From NCBI GenBank assembly GCA_905183005.1, contig CAJJDO010000001.1:253836-317835 (forward strand): 64,000 nt of DNA, in the 5' to 3' direction. This document shows positions 11,666 through 24,003 of this stretch, one piece after another. The notes beneath the pieces were generated by a model. It did no database searches and had not been told where the DNA came from. It saw only the letters and a list, made by a program, of their open reading frames with translations. Origin of the DNA: Paramecium pentaurelia (lineage: Eukaryota > Ciliophora > Oligohymenophorea > Peniculida > Parameciidae). Positions within the stretch are counted from its first letter, which is position 1. Each line of letters begins with the position of its first letter. Both the position numbers and the translations under genes were made by a program.

Positions 11666-14600
11666 TCATTAATTTGACTATTCATTATTCTCATCTTAAA
11701 AAGAATCATATCCAACTTGCACTTCTGTTAATTCTTTCTTTTTAGCATCTTCCATCCTCTATTCCAATTACATATTTAAATTCTATTTCTTCAAATTACG
11801 AGCTTTTCTATAAAAAAAACACAAACAACAAAGCCTAATAAATATATATCATAATTTAATACATGCTGAATGTAAACACAACCAAAATAGATAAAGCAAT
11901 CACAAATTCATAAAAACGATGTTTATACATATAAAAAGCATTTTTAGGTAATCCTATTTCTGCAATATGATAATACAATTCATAATCACCAACTGGCATA
12001 TTATTGAATTATATGACTAATGCTCTAATAGATATATATAATTAATTATGTAATGATTATTTATCTACTGTAATATTTACAATTATTTCTTCAGTTTAAT
12101 TCAAATAATAATTACCAACATCTTTTTAATCAAAATGTTCTACTTATAATTTATTTATATTATTATATTAATGATATTGACATAGTCCTATGATATGAGA
12201 ATATTCAATACTACTACCCCAATTCACATAATATTTAATAATACTATTATGTTCTTATTACATATCACAACCTGCACATTTAATTGGTTTGAATTTAATA
12301 GTTATTATGTCTGGATCAGTAGTACCAAAGAAATAATTAATTTATCCATCTCCTCCTAAAAGTAATTAACCATATGGAATTTTGTCAAATTAATTATATA
12401 ATTTAGTAGTAAACTTATAAACACTTTTATTGGATGAGAATTAATAATAAATAGGACCAGGTTTTACTGTTAATAAAATATCAGTCAATTATCCTTCCAA
12501 AGTTGTCTTAGTTCCATTATAAGTATTCTTCAAAAATTAATCATAATCTTAAGTTATAGAAACATTTAAATCTCCAAGACAATTATAAACTTGAATTGCC
12601 AATTTACCATCTCCTTAAACATATGATTCATAATATTTTGGTTTCTAATCAACTATCATATCTATTTGATTAGAATTCTGATTAATCATAAATACATCTT
12701 ATCCAACTATACTTATCTATATATCTATTCTATTTAAATAATTATTTGAAAAATAATAAAGTTTAGGTTAAGGTTATTTAGGAATTGGAACAATATCTCC
12801 TCTTGGATTAAAAGAATAATCTATATGATTGAAATCATTAGCAGATATTTCTAATAAACTATGCATTTTTATTGTAAGCATACCTTCAAGTACTGGGAAA
12901 ATATATGTTAATTAATTATTACGAATTGAAAAAGCATGAATAATGGTAAAATTAGTTGGATTAGTTTCATTTGATATTTCAATTTTGAAATAATCTTCAT
13001 ATGATAAATTATTCAAATTACCAAATGGATTTACTTTTACAAATAGTTATAATTACTACTAATCTTTTTATTAATGATAGAATGTTATTGTAGGTGTCAA
13101 TTTACTCAAATATGCAGATGTAATTATTCCATCCTATAATAATTAACCATTTCCTGTTGTAGATTGAGTAACAATAATAGAATAATTTGTTTGTTTTTGT
13201 TAATTGTTCTTAACTATAATATATATATCATCATCATTATAATGACCTACAAGAGTTTAATTTCCATTGATTTATATTTATGTTATATTGTAATCTTTAT
13301 CATTTTCCTCTAAATGTTATCTAGGTGGTATGATAGCTTAATAATAAGAAATAGATTCTGTTTTATTCATTAATTTCATTTATTTGATAGTATTATATGG
13401 TCCATAAAGATAATTGGATATATTCAAATCTGCATGATATCCTATCCACATCTAAGTATCTCCATTATATTAATTTATTTAAATTTCTATTTGATGATCT
13501 GTATCATAAGAATAATGATATATGTTGTAATCATCAATACCATCCAAAAAATCTGTAAAAGCTATATTTTAAGGTAATTAAACAAAATTTAATTATGAAG
13601 TAATTACTATTAGTAAATCTAAAGAGATAACAGTAGTTTTAACTTTAATAACATATGTACACAATTCACAATATCTTTTAATATCTGATTTACGTATAAT
13701 ATGTTGACTATATGATTAACCTGCTAACAATTATTCATTTATTATTATTTCAGATTCACATGCTATTTTTGAGTCATCTAAACATCTACTAACTTCAATA
13801 TATGTTGATCCTTACATTTTAATAAATTTAAAGTATAAATCATCATTACTTTAAATATTGAAGTATTAATAAAATGATTCTTCTTAAGCATTCATTTTTA
13901 TTCTTGTAGGTACTCCTAATACCAATTTATGATTATTTTTATCATTATATATTTCTATAGACAATTATAATTTACTAGTACTTACCAATGAAAATACTTT
14001 TATTATTATATAAGCATTTTGATTTAGTTTTAATTCATTCAATTTCTATTATATTTATTATTAAGTTAATTCTAAAACATTTCCTAACACTTAAAATTCA
14101 CATGTCTCTAAATCTTAATTTCCTTCATCATTAAATGATAAACAAATTGTTCCTTTCCCATAAATTTCATGTAATACTAATTTCATTTTTGATTCTTAAG
14201 ATATCTCATTAATCTAACTGTAAATGAATTTTCTTGGAGAATGCTAATTCACTTAAATTTAAATTGGAATTCCAGTTTGTATATCCATAAATTCTTAAGT
14301 TACAGTCACATACACCAAATCATCAAAATCTAGACTTCTATTTATTTATGATATGTTATATTCTTATTGTTTTGCTTCCAATGAAATTTTTAATAAGCAA
14401 TTTTTACCACAAAATTCAAAAGCACTCTTATAAATACTTTTTGAATGTTATGTTTTGTACTCTTCTTTTGCATACAAAGAAACAGCCTGTTAATTCTATG
14501 TATCTACAATTTCAATCTAATATCTTGTATAACCATAATGTGAATTAATATGTAATTAAACATCAGTATCATTAGAGATAATTTTATAATATAAAAATGT

Positions 14601-17060
14601 TTCTTTTGATAAATACTCTAAATTAAATTAGTATTGTTAACCATCTTTCATTTCTATATTTGCATCAGGATTCCATATATTCAATTAAAATAAAATATCC
14701 TCTTAAGCTTTGTTTTCCACTATTACATAAGCTTGGCAAATCTACAATTTATTTGAATCATCTTCCTCTTCCTTATTTTCTTCTGTCAAACCATCTAAAC
14801 ATAGTTTATTTAAATGAAGCTATTCCAAAAACAAAGTACTTGAATGCTCTTTTTTAAAATATATTTCCCCTTAAGAATTTGATGAGATTTCATTAGATAC
14901 TCTGAGAATTAATTTTGATGTATCCTTACCTTATAAGCTAATATAAAATGATGATGCATTTCGACTATAATAAAAGCTAAAGTATTTACTCTTTTTTCCA
15001 AATGCCATATCTACAAATTATTAACCAATATGTAAAGTTTTAACTGTTCTACTTGTTGAGTATGTTAATGTATACATAATTTCCTTATCTGTAACTTTGT
15101 CAAATATATTAAGAATTCCAATTGTACAATTTCCTTAATTTGTATAAAATTAGTTTTGAGGTGAAATGGATAAATAATTATTTTGAGTAATTAAATCATA
15201 TTATTCTAATGAGGGAAGTTAATTACCTTTTTTAAAAAGAAGTGCCACTTACATTCTTGATGAATGAATAGCAAATTCAATAGTTGGTTAAGTATCCTTA
15301 TCTTAAATAATTTCAATATTTTAATCAATTTAATTTGATATGATAATTCTAAAATAATGAATTTTTTATTATCCATTTATAAATGATAATACTCCACGAT
15401 AAGTTTCATCTTCTTTAATAATTTTAACATCTATATCTGATTATTTATAGACTTTAATCTAGAATTAATAAATAGTAGTTTCTCTGGCAATTAGAGTTAC
15501 ATAAAATTAAGTATGTTTTAATTAATCTCCTCTTAGTATAACTAAATGATCTGAACCACCAATAAATTTAGCACATTCTTATCTAACAGGATAACAACTA
15601 CTGTCTTTACTAATCATATATATAATATTATGTGTATTAACTGTAAATATTAATTCCACATCTTCAACTTGATGTTAATATTTAACAATTAGATTTTCTT
15701 ATTATTACTTTTCTAAAAAATTACTATATGGTATATCTGATTTAATGATATTACGATTTATTTCATTTACTGTAGTTAAAAGATAAGTATTTTTCATTTC
15801 ACTTACAATTTATATTTAAAATCTGCAAAATCCTTCTTAATCCTTACTGGGACATTCAGGACTAATAAAAACTGATGGATTTTATTCATGCTAATGAAAT
15901 CTTAAATTATGTGTATCTTCTGTATTTGTTGTGCATATTCCATTACACTCTCCTACTTTTATAGAATTCATTCCTTTTTCAAAGTATTTTAAATTAACTT
16001 TAATTTCTTAATCACTATAACTTGTCTTAAATGAATATATGTGAGATCCTTTTTCTATAATAGTTGCTAAAATAATTTAATTATTATAAAGAATTGGTTC
16101 ATCTAAAATTTTAACAACTAATAAATATTTTAAAGGTCCTCCTTTGTTTAATCTAATAATTAATTCATTATTATTATTAATTTCTGCTTTTCTTAAATGA
16201 ATATGATAAGCTTATCCTTTTTATTAAATTTAAATAGATTCATATGAATTAAAAATCTCACTATCTTTATTATCAGTTACTTTTATTATAGGTAATAAAT
16301 CACTAAGAATACCAATTTAGATTATATTATATGATGATGGTAATTTAATTCTATATACATTCTCATTCCTCTCAAATAGATAATCTTATATCTCTTAATT
16401 AATCTCAATATCCTATATATCTTTATATAAATGCAATTAACTACTAATTGTAGTTTCTTCTTTAAAATTCAAATCTCCACTTAACACAACTAATACTTTG
16501 CACTTTTCACAATCCTTACTATTTAATGCCACTGATAATTAAACTTCATCTCCATATAACTTTGCCCTATCATCAAACACTTCTATTTTTATTTTATCTG
16601 ATTCATCATCCAATAATTTAAATTCTCCCACTAATCTATCATATTAACTTGGTAGCATAATCTAAACAATTAAAGCTGGTTATTTTTAACTCAAACTCAA
16701 TTCTTACAATTAAGTTGTCATATCTATAACATCACTATTCACTAAAGTAATCCTGCCCTTACATGGAGATGTAATACATTTTAAATTAATCTCACTTGAT
16801 TTCTATTTAAATATTGCATTTTCATAAAATCCTTCAATTTTATATGTATCATCTGCACTTTTAAATTAAATCTCTCCCAAATCACTATTCTTTTCATCTT
16901 CCTGAGGACGCACATATAATATACAATAATCCTTATCTGATTTAGTTGAGAGATCTACTTAAATTGACTTACCCTCTTTCAAATCAAATAAGAAATCCTT
17001 CTATTTTTTAGCCATCACTTGGATGATCATCAAAATTATTCCACTAATGAAGGCAATCAT
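11666..17060 (-). CDS. Giant type I membrane protein with long repetitive ectodomain
   Basis: The largest gene of the window, about 1750 residues. The start MIAFISGIILMIIQVMA is a signal peptide. A very long extracellular or lumenal part follows, rich in paired Cys (EKCKVLVVLSGD, ECAKFIGGSDHLVI), Asp, Tyr and short beta-strand-like segments, with recurring blocks of roughly 100-150 residues. Near the end there is one transmembrane helix, FVIALSILVVFTFSM, followed by LCCLCFFYRKARNLKK: juxtamembrane cysteines likely to be palmitoylated, then a basic stop-transfer. A cytosolic tail of about 50 residues ends DENNEQSNQ. An intron of about 28 nt separates the TM from LCCLC. No named domain recognised. 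A surface or adhesion-type protein is inferred. I did not check every exon join. Confidence 0.7.
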
Positions 17061-17177
17061 TAATTAAATTAAATTTATTCATAATTAGAAGAATTAAACA
17101 AAAAAGAGATCATAATTAAATAAATCAATTTACTTATACAATAACAAAATTTAACCTCATCTAAAGGTAATTAAGAC

Positions 17178-17693
17178 ATGGCTGAGTTTATGGTAATTAA
17201 TAGACTCAGAAATTTTGATACTTATGTTCAATTATGTGAGATAACAGGAAAATGTTTAGGATAAACAAGATCAGATATTAAAGAAAATCATAAATAAATA
17301 AAATGATGTGTTACATATTTAATTATTGCAATATTGATTAAAAAGAAAGAAGAATAACAAAAAGATCTCTGTAAGTATTAAAAAGTCTTAATCGTTCACA
17401 TTAACAATCTTTATATAATAAAAAATTAAAAAATATTAATTTTGAAATTGCTTAAAGTCATAAATGAAATATAATCTTAACAATCCATAAGAGATAAAGT
17501 TAAACTTGAGGAATCTATTCAGAATAAATAAAGAAGGAATTATTTTAAATTGATAAATGAAAGATTATCAATTAATCTGCTCTACATTAAATCTGTATCT
17601 GATCAATTAATTAAGGAATTCTTATATTATTATTATACTTATTGTAAGTCAATTAATAAAGATTTTATGTATGTAATATCTAATAAGTCATGA
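17178..17693 (+). CDS. Small coiled-coil gene, exon structure unresolved
   Basis: The first ATG (MAEFMVINRLRNFDTY) and the final TGA at 17691 are in the same frame, but a TGA at 17304-17306 interrupts it, and no standard TAG-ending intron removes it. A better protein emerges by switching frames through introns ending CAG, AAG or GAG: KERRITKRSLQVLKSLNR, then KVKLEESIQNKQRRNYFKL and SVSDQLIKEF, all amphipathic helix. The product would be a short coiled-coil protein of unknown function. It could also be the 5' part of the gene continuing at 17799. A pseudogene or sequencing error is possible. Confidence 0.4.
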
Positions 17694-17798
17694 TCTTGAT
17701 ATCTCATTATTTTATTTTATTTCATACAGTTATCAATTATCAATACTATTTTTCTATAATTTTAACAATCATCTAAAATTTTAAAGACCTACCCTATT

Positions 17799-18185
17799 AT
17801 GCTAAACAATCAAACCAATTAAGAATAAATATATAGCAACGATAATCAATTGGAAAATACTTGTCCATAAACTAAATTATGTAAATAGTCTGATCCAATT
17901 GCTGAATGGGAAGATTAGAAGACAGAATCTATTCTTAAGAGTAATCATCTTTCAATCACTTCAGATGATTAATCTTAAGACAGAAAAAGATTTTATTCTA
18001 ATAATGAATTTAGAAAAGTGTCATTTGATGAAAGTCTCAATACAGTGCATACTTATTCTAAAGATAATAAAAAAGAAATCAAAAATTTTGAGACTAGTTT
18101 TAAACATAAGAAAAAGGTAGACAAATCTGATATTCCAAAATCTAAGAGATTTGGAAATCACAAACAGAGAAAAAACTCTTTTTGA
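17799..18185 (+). CDS. Small charged hypothetical protein
   Basis: Uninterrupted frame of 128 residues, from MLNNQTNQEQIYSNDN to GNHKQRKNSF and TGA. Composition is Ser/Asn/Lys/Asp-rich and hydrophilic with a strongly basic end. No TM, signal peptide or known domain. It ends 14 bp before the stop of the converging STI1-type gene. It may be the last exon of the locus starting at 17178, since no clear promoter gap separates them. Function unknown. Confidence 0.5.
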
Positions 18186-18199
18186 TAAATAATTAGATA

Positions 18200-18466
18200 T
18201 CACATACGTTATACATTTAAAACACCTTTTTGGATAAGTATTTGTAATTTCTACATTAATTATGGATCTTTGTAAGCAATTTCTTAAAAGTCAGCTTTTC
18301 CTGTTCTTTATAAATATTCAATAAATGCTTGTACTCTTGGATCTTGTAAAACAGCTTTTACTTCTTTATCATTTTCTATAATATATTATATCTTTTCTTC
18401 TTAGGTTTATGGTTATTTTTTTTGTGGATTCTAATCAACAGGAATTATTTTTGGTTATTATTATTA

Positions 18467-18497
<31 letters not shown>

Positions 18498-19057
18498 GGC
18501 TTATCTTATTTTTAAGGTTTTAATTATTGGAAATGTTCACCCATAGTTTTCATATACTCTGACATTAATTCTAAAAATTCAGGATTATTCTTGTATCTCT
18601 ACATAACACCAGTTGGATTACTCTGCATCTATTATACAGCTGATAAATATTCTGGATTAGTAAATAATTTTTATAATTTTGGATTGTTAGCAATCTAGAA
18701 TTTAATTCAACATCATTTTACTTTTTATAATAAATCTTAGTTTAACCATTCCTCTTTATTTTATGTCAAGAATTATCCAAATTGTGAATAATTATTTTAT
18801 TTCATATTTTCTTAAACTTCATTAATTTCTAAAGGATTTTTCTTTTCTTTAGGTTTAATAATATCATCATCTTTCTTTTCATCATTCAAGAAACCTTTTT
18901 TTAAACCTTTGAAATCACTCTCTTATTTTTTCGGTTGTTGGATTTGAATAGGTTTATCCTCAACAGGTTTAGTGTAATCACCAATATCAATTGCTGCTTC
19001 CTTTTTCTTTTATAATTATTCACTAAAATCTTCCAAATCAGGGATATCATCGTCCAT
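18200..19057 (-). CDS. STI1-domain Q-rich protein, Hip/ubiquilin-like
   Basis: About 275 residues starting MDDDIPDLEDFSEQ. Two STI1-type helical modules are visible: NPKLQKLFTNPEYLSA with FLELMSEYMKTMG, and DPRVQAFIEYLQRTGK with DPQLMQKLQILIQKG. These modules occur in Hip (ST13), Sti1/HOP and ubiquilins, where they hold hydrophobic clients for Hsp70/Hsp90. Between them lies a polyglutamine tract coded almost only by TAA (18456-18497 on the plus strand as TTA repeats). One 27-nt intron (GTAAAATGATG...TTCTAG) fuses LLQK to IANNPKL. No TPR domain is present, so it is smaller than animal Hip. Cochaperone role is inferred. Confidence 0.8.
18456..18497. repeat. TTA/TTG triplet repeat (polyglutamine on minus strand)
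   Basis: Twelve or more consecutive TTA/TTG triplets. Read on the minus strand they are TAA/CAA codons, i.e. polyQ inside the STI1-type protein. It works as a clear in-situ demonstration of TAA = Gln. Confidence 0.9.
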
Positions 19058-19145
19058 GATTAATATATTAAATATTAAACTAAAAAAGTTAATTGTTCTT
19101 AGAAACATAAGAATTATTTAATAATTATAACGATTTAAAATTCAA

Positions 19146-20983
19146 ATGAGTAGAAGCAATTAAGGACCTTCAATTTCAACTCTTGTTCCTATTCTATAAA
19201 GACAATGTCCAACTGGTCGAGTCACATTAAATGATATGTATATTGGGGATATGGGAGCAAAATTAGTAGCAGACACAATCAAAAATTATCCAAATATTGG
19301 AATCCTTGATCTCAAAGGAAATAATATTAGTCCCAACGGATTTATAGAAATATTTTAAGCACTCAAAACTAACATTGTAAATCTTTAGTATTTATTAAGA
19401 GTCCTTAAGAACTTTAACTTTATAATGGAATTAACTTTGTGCAAACAATAATTTAAAAGCTCTTGAACTATTGTATCAAGTTATGTCTATAAATAAATCA
19501 ATTACTCATATTGATATATAAAATAATAGATTGAACACTACATGTGCAGGATTACTTGCAAATATTATTCGAAATAATCCTTAATTGAGAACATTGGATC
19601 TGAGATGGAATGAATTGGGAAATTAAGGAGTAAGAATGTTAATCCCAGCTGCTGCTGCCAATGGTTATATTTTATCTATTGAAATATAAGGAAATGGAGC
19701 AACAGAAGATTCAATTAGAGAATTGAATTCAGTTCTTAAATAGAATAAAGACAATGTGAATATGGCTGGAATGTAAGATCCAGGTAAAAATTAAGGAAGA
19801 TACTAACCTGGATAGAGATAACCACTTAAGGAAATGGCATAACATTTAGAGGAAGAAAGAAGAGCTGTTGCTAAACATTTAGAAAAATTAATCGAAAGAG
19901 AAAGAGCCTTAGGTTTATAATTAAAAGAAGAATATGAAGAAAAGACTTTATAATGGAGATAAAAGCTTTTAGGAAACTAAGCAAAATAAGATTAATTAGA
20001 AAGAAATGCTGGCGAGTTATAGAATCATAAAAATATATTAAAAAATGAAATTTAAAAATGGGATAATAATATCAAATAAATTTAATAATAAAGATCATTT
20101 ACTACAAAAGCTTTAGAAGAGAGATATTAAGAAACTGAGAAAAATATTAGAGATCTTGAAAAGAAGCAATAAGAAGAATTAGCAGAATAATAAAGAGCAC
20201 ATTTTTTTAATTTAAGAGAAATAGATAATGAATGGGGTTAAAAATGTGATTAAATGATGGATGAAAATAGAAAATTAGATGATCATATATAAATTTAATC
20301 ACAATAATGTAATAAGGTTAAAGATGATATTGCTAAATTTAATTCAACAACTTAAATTTAAACTATGGAAGTTATTGAAAAAGTTAAGAAATTAGTATTA
20401 GAAGAGTTTAAAGAAAAATTAAACTAAATGGAAAAATAAGTAGAAAGAATAGATTAAGATAGACTAAAAATTATTAGAGACAGTCAATAATCAATCTTAG
20501 AAGCTCAGAAAGATCTTAGATAAATAACAGAATAATATGCTGATATGTTAAAAGATAAGGTCAGAATGGAATTAGAAGATAGAAATCTTTCTGTAGATAA
20601 TTATCAATTAGAATAATTTGCATCTACAATTACTTAAGATTTAGCATATAGAAAAGATCTTGAAAAAAAAGTGCTTGAATAGTTAACAAAAATAAAAGAG
20701 AAGGAATTTAAAATAAATAATCATGAAGTTGAATAGTTGAATAAAATTAATAATAATTTTAAAAATGATACTACTTATCACTCCAAATTTAAAGAAGTAA
20801 TATTATAAAAAAATATTATTTTAGGATAGTAGACATAGGGAAGAAGCCTTAGATAAAACATTAAGAGAGAGTGACATTGAAAATCATAAATTAGCTAAAG
20901 ATATTAATAAATTAACTGAGCTACTATCAGCTAAAACAATTAAAGCAGTTTTATCAACATTTTAAGAACACAAAGTTTTTTGA
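19146..20983 (+). CDS. LRR plus coiled-coil protein, LRRC45-like
   Basis: The N-terminal third has leucine-rich repeats of the RI-like type: IGILDLKGNNISPNGF, LRTLTLQWNQL, ITHIDIQNNRLN, LRTLDLRWNELGNQG. From about residue 230 to the end (around 590) it is an almost continuous coiled coil rich in Q, K and E. This order, short LRR block then long coiled coil, is that of LRRC45, a centrosome-linker and ciliary base protein; that identity is an inference. The second LRR is completed only by removing about 25 nt after KTNI, an intron that appears to end in GAG. A second intron (GTAATATT...TTTTAG) lies near 20799. The start overlaps no other ORF and is 88 bp from the divergent STI1 gene. Confidence 0.75.
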
Positions 20984-21370
20984 AAATATAGATATAACAT
21001 CTAATCTATCAATAGTTCTTATTAAATATATATATATTTATTTAAAAAATCAAAAATAATCTTTTTCCTTATTCATTTTTTATTTTTCATATCCCTCAAT
21101 AATATTTTTATAATCACAAACATATATTATATAATATTTTATTCAAAAAAGAAAAAATTTAATTTCTACTCCAATAAAATATTTAGTATTTAATGTAATC
21201 TAGATTTTAGAATTTTCACAATTGCAATTAATAAACTAAATACTTTAATAAAAGTATTATCCTTTCTTAATATTTTTTTTTGATATTATTATAGTATAAA
21301 CAATTAAATTCATAAGAATAGAATATCTAGTTTATGTTCTAATTAATTTTTTTATTTTTAATTAATTTAA
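20984..21370. other. Intergenic region
   Basis: About 390 bp, very AT-rich with poly-T and poly-A runs and no coding-like frame. It holds the 3' end of the LRR gene and the promoter of the TTC5 gene; no specific element seen. Confidence 0.6.
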
Positions 21371-22728
21371 ATGGAGGAAAAACTTTCAGAGTTAAAGCTT
21401 TAAGTTGATCAACTAACTGAAGAGGCAGAATATGATTTTCAAAAAGGAGAACATTATAAGTCTTAAGTTACATCAATAATTAAATAAATTGACTCCTTGA
21501 TTGATAATGAAGATTTAGAGAGTAATTTGAATATTAAAATTTATTAGTCTCAAAGAAACATAAAATAGAGCTATATTTTTTGAAAGGAAAGGCATCTGAT
21601 ATTCTACCAGAATATTCAAAATTTGCCGAAGAGGCACTTACTAAAGCAGTAATATTAATTCAAAATCAATTTAGATGAAATTAAATCCTTTTCACATAGA
21701 CAGCTTAAATACACTAGGACATATATTATGGAAGAAAAAGGATTTTGTTGCAGCAAGATAATGTTTTGAAACTGCAATTGAAAAAGATCCAAATAATATC
21801 AAGTCACTATAATATTTGTCTATTGTATTGAGACAGGTTGGAGATCAAAAAGATAAGAGTTAAAATGTTACAAAATCATTAGAAATTGCAAAGAAAGCTT
21901 TAACTTTTGATTTAAAAAATGCTTAATCTTGGTATTTGGTTGGAAATGCATACCTTTCTGATTATTTTATGAATCCAAAGAAAAATAATAATGAATTAAA
22001 TTTGGCTTTATCTGCCTACAATTAATCAGAAAAGAATTAAACTAGAGAAAATCCTGATTTGTATTTTAATAGAGGAAATGTATTTTATATCTTTTTATTT
22101 TAGATTCATTGTTATTTTGAAGATTATCAATTAGCCTTTAATGATTATACTAAGGCAAATAAGATTGATTAATCATTAACAAATGATACATTAAAGTAAG
22201 TTCAATAGAAAGTGCTAAAAGTATATGATTTGGTTACAAATAAATGTAGAATAACATAGAAAAAGCTATAGAACATAGTGAAATAAATTCCAATAGGTTT
22301 GAGAGAATAACCAAAAGGATTTGATCATCCACTTTAAATGTGTACTATAGGAGATCTTAAAGATGGAATAAACAAAGGATTAATTTTAGCTAGTAAAAGT
22401 TTGGTAAGTTATACACAGTAAAATACAGTGCCTGCTGGATTTGTTATAGTTGATAGTAAATTAAATTTTGCTAGTTTATCAATTTATAATGCTTCATAAG
22501 AAATTTATGAAAAAATTAGAGAATTAACAGATGTATTTATAATTGAACCAGAAGTGAAGTAAATAAATTGTGAAATAGATGGAAAAGTAATAATTATAGA
22601 GATTATAATAGGAAATATCTTATATGTGTATATAAGTAAAAGATGCAAATAAGATTTATGTTGAAAATGAAAAAATAGTGAATTAACTAGCACATTCAAT
22701 GGTTGTTAATTAAACATTTGAGAAATGA
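21371..22728 (+). CDS. TTC5: TTC5 (Strap) homologue, TPR plus OB-fold
   Basis: About 410 residues. TPR units include YFLKGKASDILPEYSKF, TLGHILWKKKDFVAARQCF, WYLVGNAYLSDYF and LYFNRGN then HCYFEDYQLAFNDYTKA. The C-terminal part is the TTC5-type OB domain: VPAGFVIVDSKLNFASLSIY and a final strand reading LAHSMVVNQTFEK. In animals TTC5 binds the nascent N-terminus of tubulins on ribosomes and triggers tubulin mRNA decay, and it also acts as a p300 cofactor. The first role is the likelier one in a ciliate (inference). Four to five short introns were needed, for example GTAATTTGAATATTAAAATTTATTAG after the first exon, one near 22082 after FNRGN and one after EIDGK. Confidence 0.85.
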
Positions 22729-22853
22729 GATTTTGATCTATATTATTTTTGATTGAAGTATCATAATGATTATAAATTAATTTTCATTTTAGAAAAAGAT
22801 TCATTAATTTCCATTATGGATAATCAATTCCATTAATTAAATTACTATATTAA

Positions 22854-23865
22854 ATGTTATAAGGAGAAGCAAATTTTGCTGAAAAGAGACAATTGAGAAG
22901 AGCAAGAACTAATTTTGAGAATGAAATGTAAATTTTATATTTATTGATAAAGGGATGATGGGATGAATGAATAAATGACTTGTTATGAAAATGTTTTAAA
23001 TTGTTTTGGATCCTTTTTTGGAACTTTAAGAGCTTGGTTACCATGTTGTTGTTGTTTTTGTCCATATCCTTATTATGAAATAACCTAAGGGTAAAAAGGA
23101 TTGTTATAAAAATTTGGAAAATATCAAAGAACTTTGGAACCTGGACTACATGAATTCAATCCGTAATTAATTAATATTGATTTCTTAGTTTTACAGATAG
23201 AATTATTCCTGTAAGCACAAAGACATTGTAAAACAATCAATTTAATATTTAAGTATCATCGATTTAGAAAGATAACTAATTTTGTCTAAAGACAATATTA
23301 CTGTTAATATTGATACTATTGTATATTACAGAATTGTTGATGTGTGTAGATCAGCTTATAGAGTTAAAAAAATTGTTGAAGCAGTTAAGGAAATAACTTT
23401 TGCAGTAATAATTTATTAATTTTCAGACTCTTAGAACAGTTGCTGGTGAACATACATTATAGGATATTATTGAGAACAGATAAAAGATTGCTGATGAAAT
23501 AGAAGGATTCGTATTTGATGTTGTTTCAGAATGGGGTATCAGATTTTGTTAATTTCAATATAGGAATCTATTTAGAACATATTTTTATCAAAGATATGTA
23601 AATGGGAGAAGAATTATAAGCTTCCCTTTCTAATGCTCCTAAGGCTTAAAGACTTGCTTAGTCGAAAATCATTTCAGCAAAAGTACTATTTTATATAAAT
23701 AAAAAGAGTGACGTTGAAGCTGCTAAACTTATGAGAGAAGCTGCTGATATGTTGGATTCCAAAGCAGCTATGTAAATTAGATATTTTGAAACTATTTAAT
23801 AAATTGCCAAAAACAAAAATCCAAAAATATTGTTCCTGTCTATGGATTAAACTTCAAAAAAATGA
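22854..23865 (+). CDS. Stomatin-like SPFH-domain membrane protein
   Basis: A cysteine-rich hairpin, WLPCCCCFCPYPYYEI, precedes the SPFH/band 7 domain: QGQKGLLQKFGKYQRTLEPG, DLERQLILSKDNITVNIDT, VYYRIVDVCRSAYRV, LRTVAGEHTLQDII and MGEELQASLSNAPKAQRLAQ. These proteins oligomerise on the inner leaflet and regulate channels and microdomains. The Cys run suggests palmitoylation. The N-terminal exon MLQGEANFAEKRQLRRAR joins through a 25-nt intron at 22928-22952 that ends AAG. Further AAG-ending introns at 23228-23253 and 23683-23706 are needed to keep the conserved domain in frame. About 290 residues. An alternative start is ATG 22963. Confidence 0.85.
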
Positions 23866-24003
23866 TAATAGATTTTAGCTATTCATAGATCATAAAATAA
23901 TCAATTATGAATTTTAATTTAGATGTCATTTATATTATGATCTAATCATTTTAATTAAGAACTTATTAGTCTGATTTATTGTCTAATAAATATCAAATTA
24001 AAA

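Noticed and set aside
14348..14857. Plus-strand short frames inside the giant membrane protein gene
   Set aside because: No TGA-free extension under the ciliate code makes a protein-like product; the minus strand carries the long gene.
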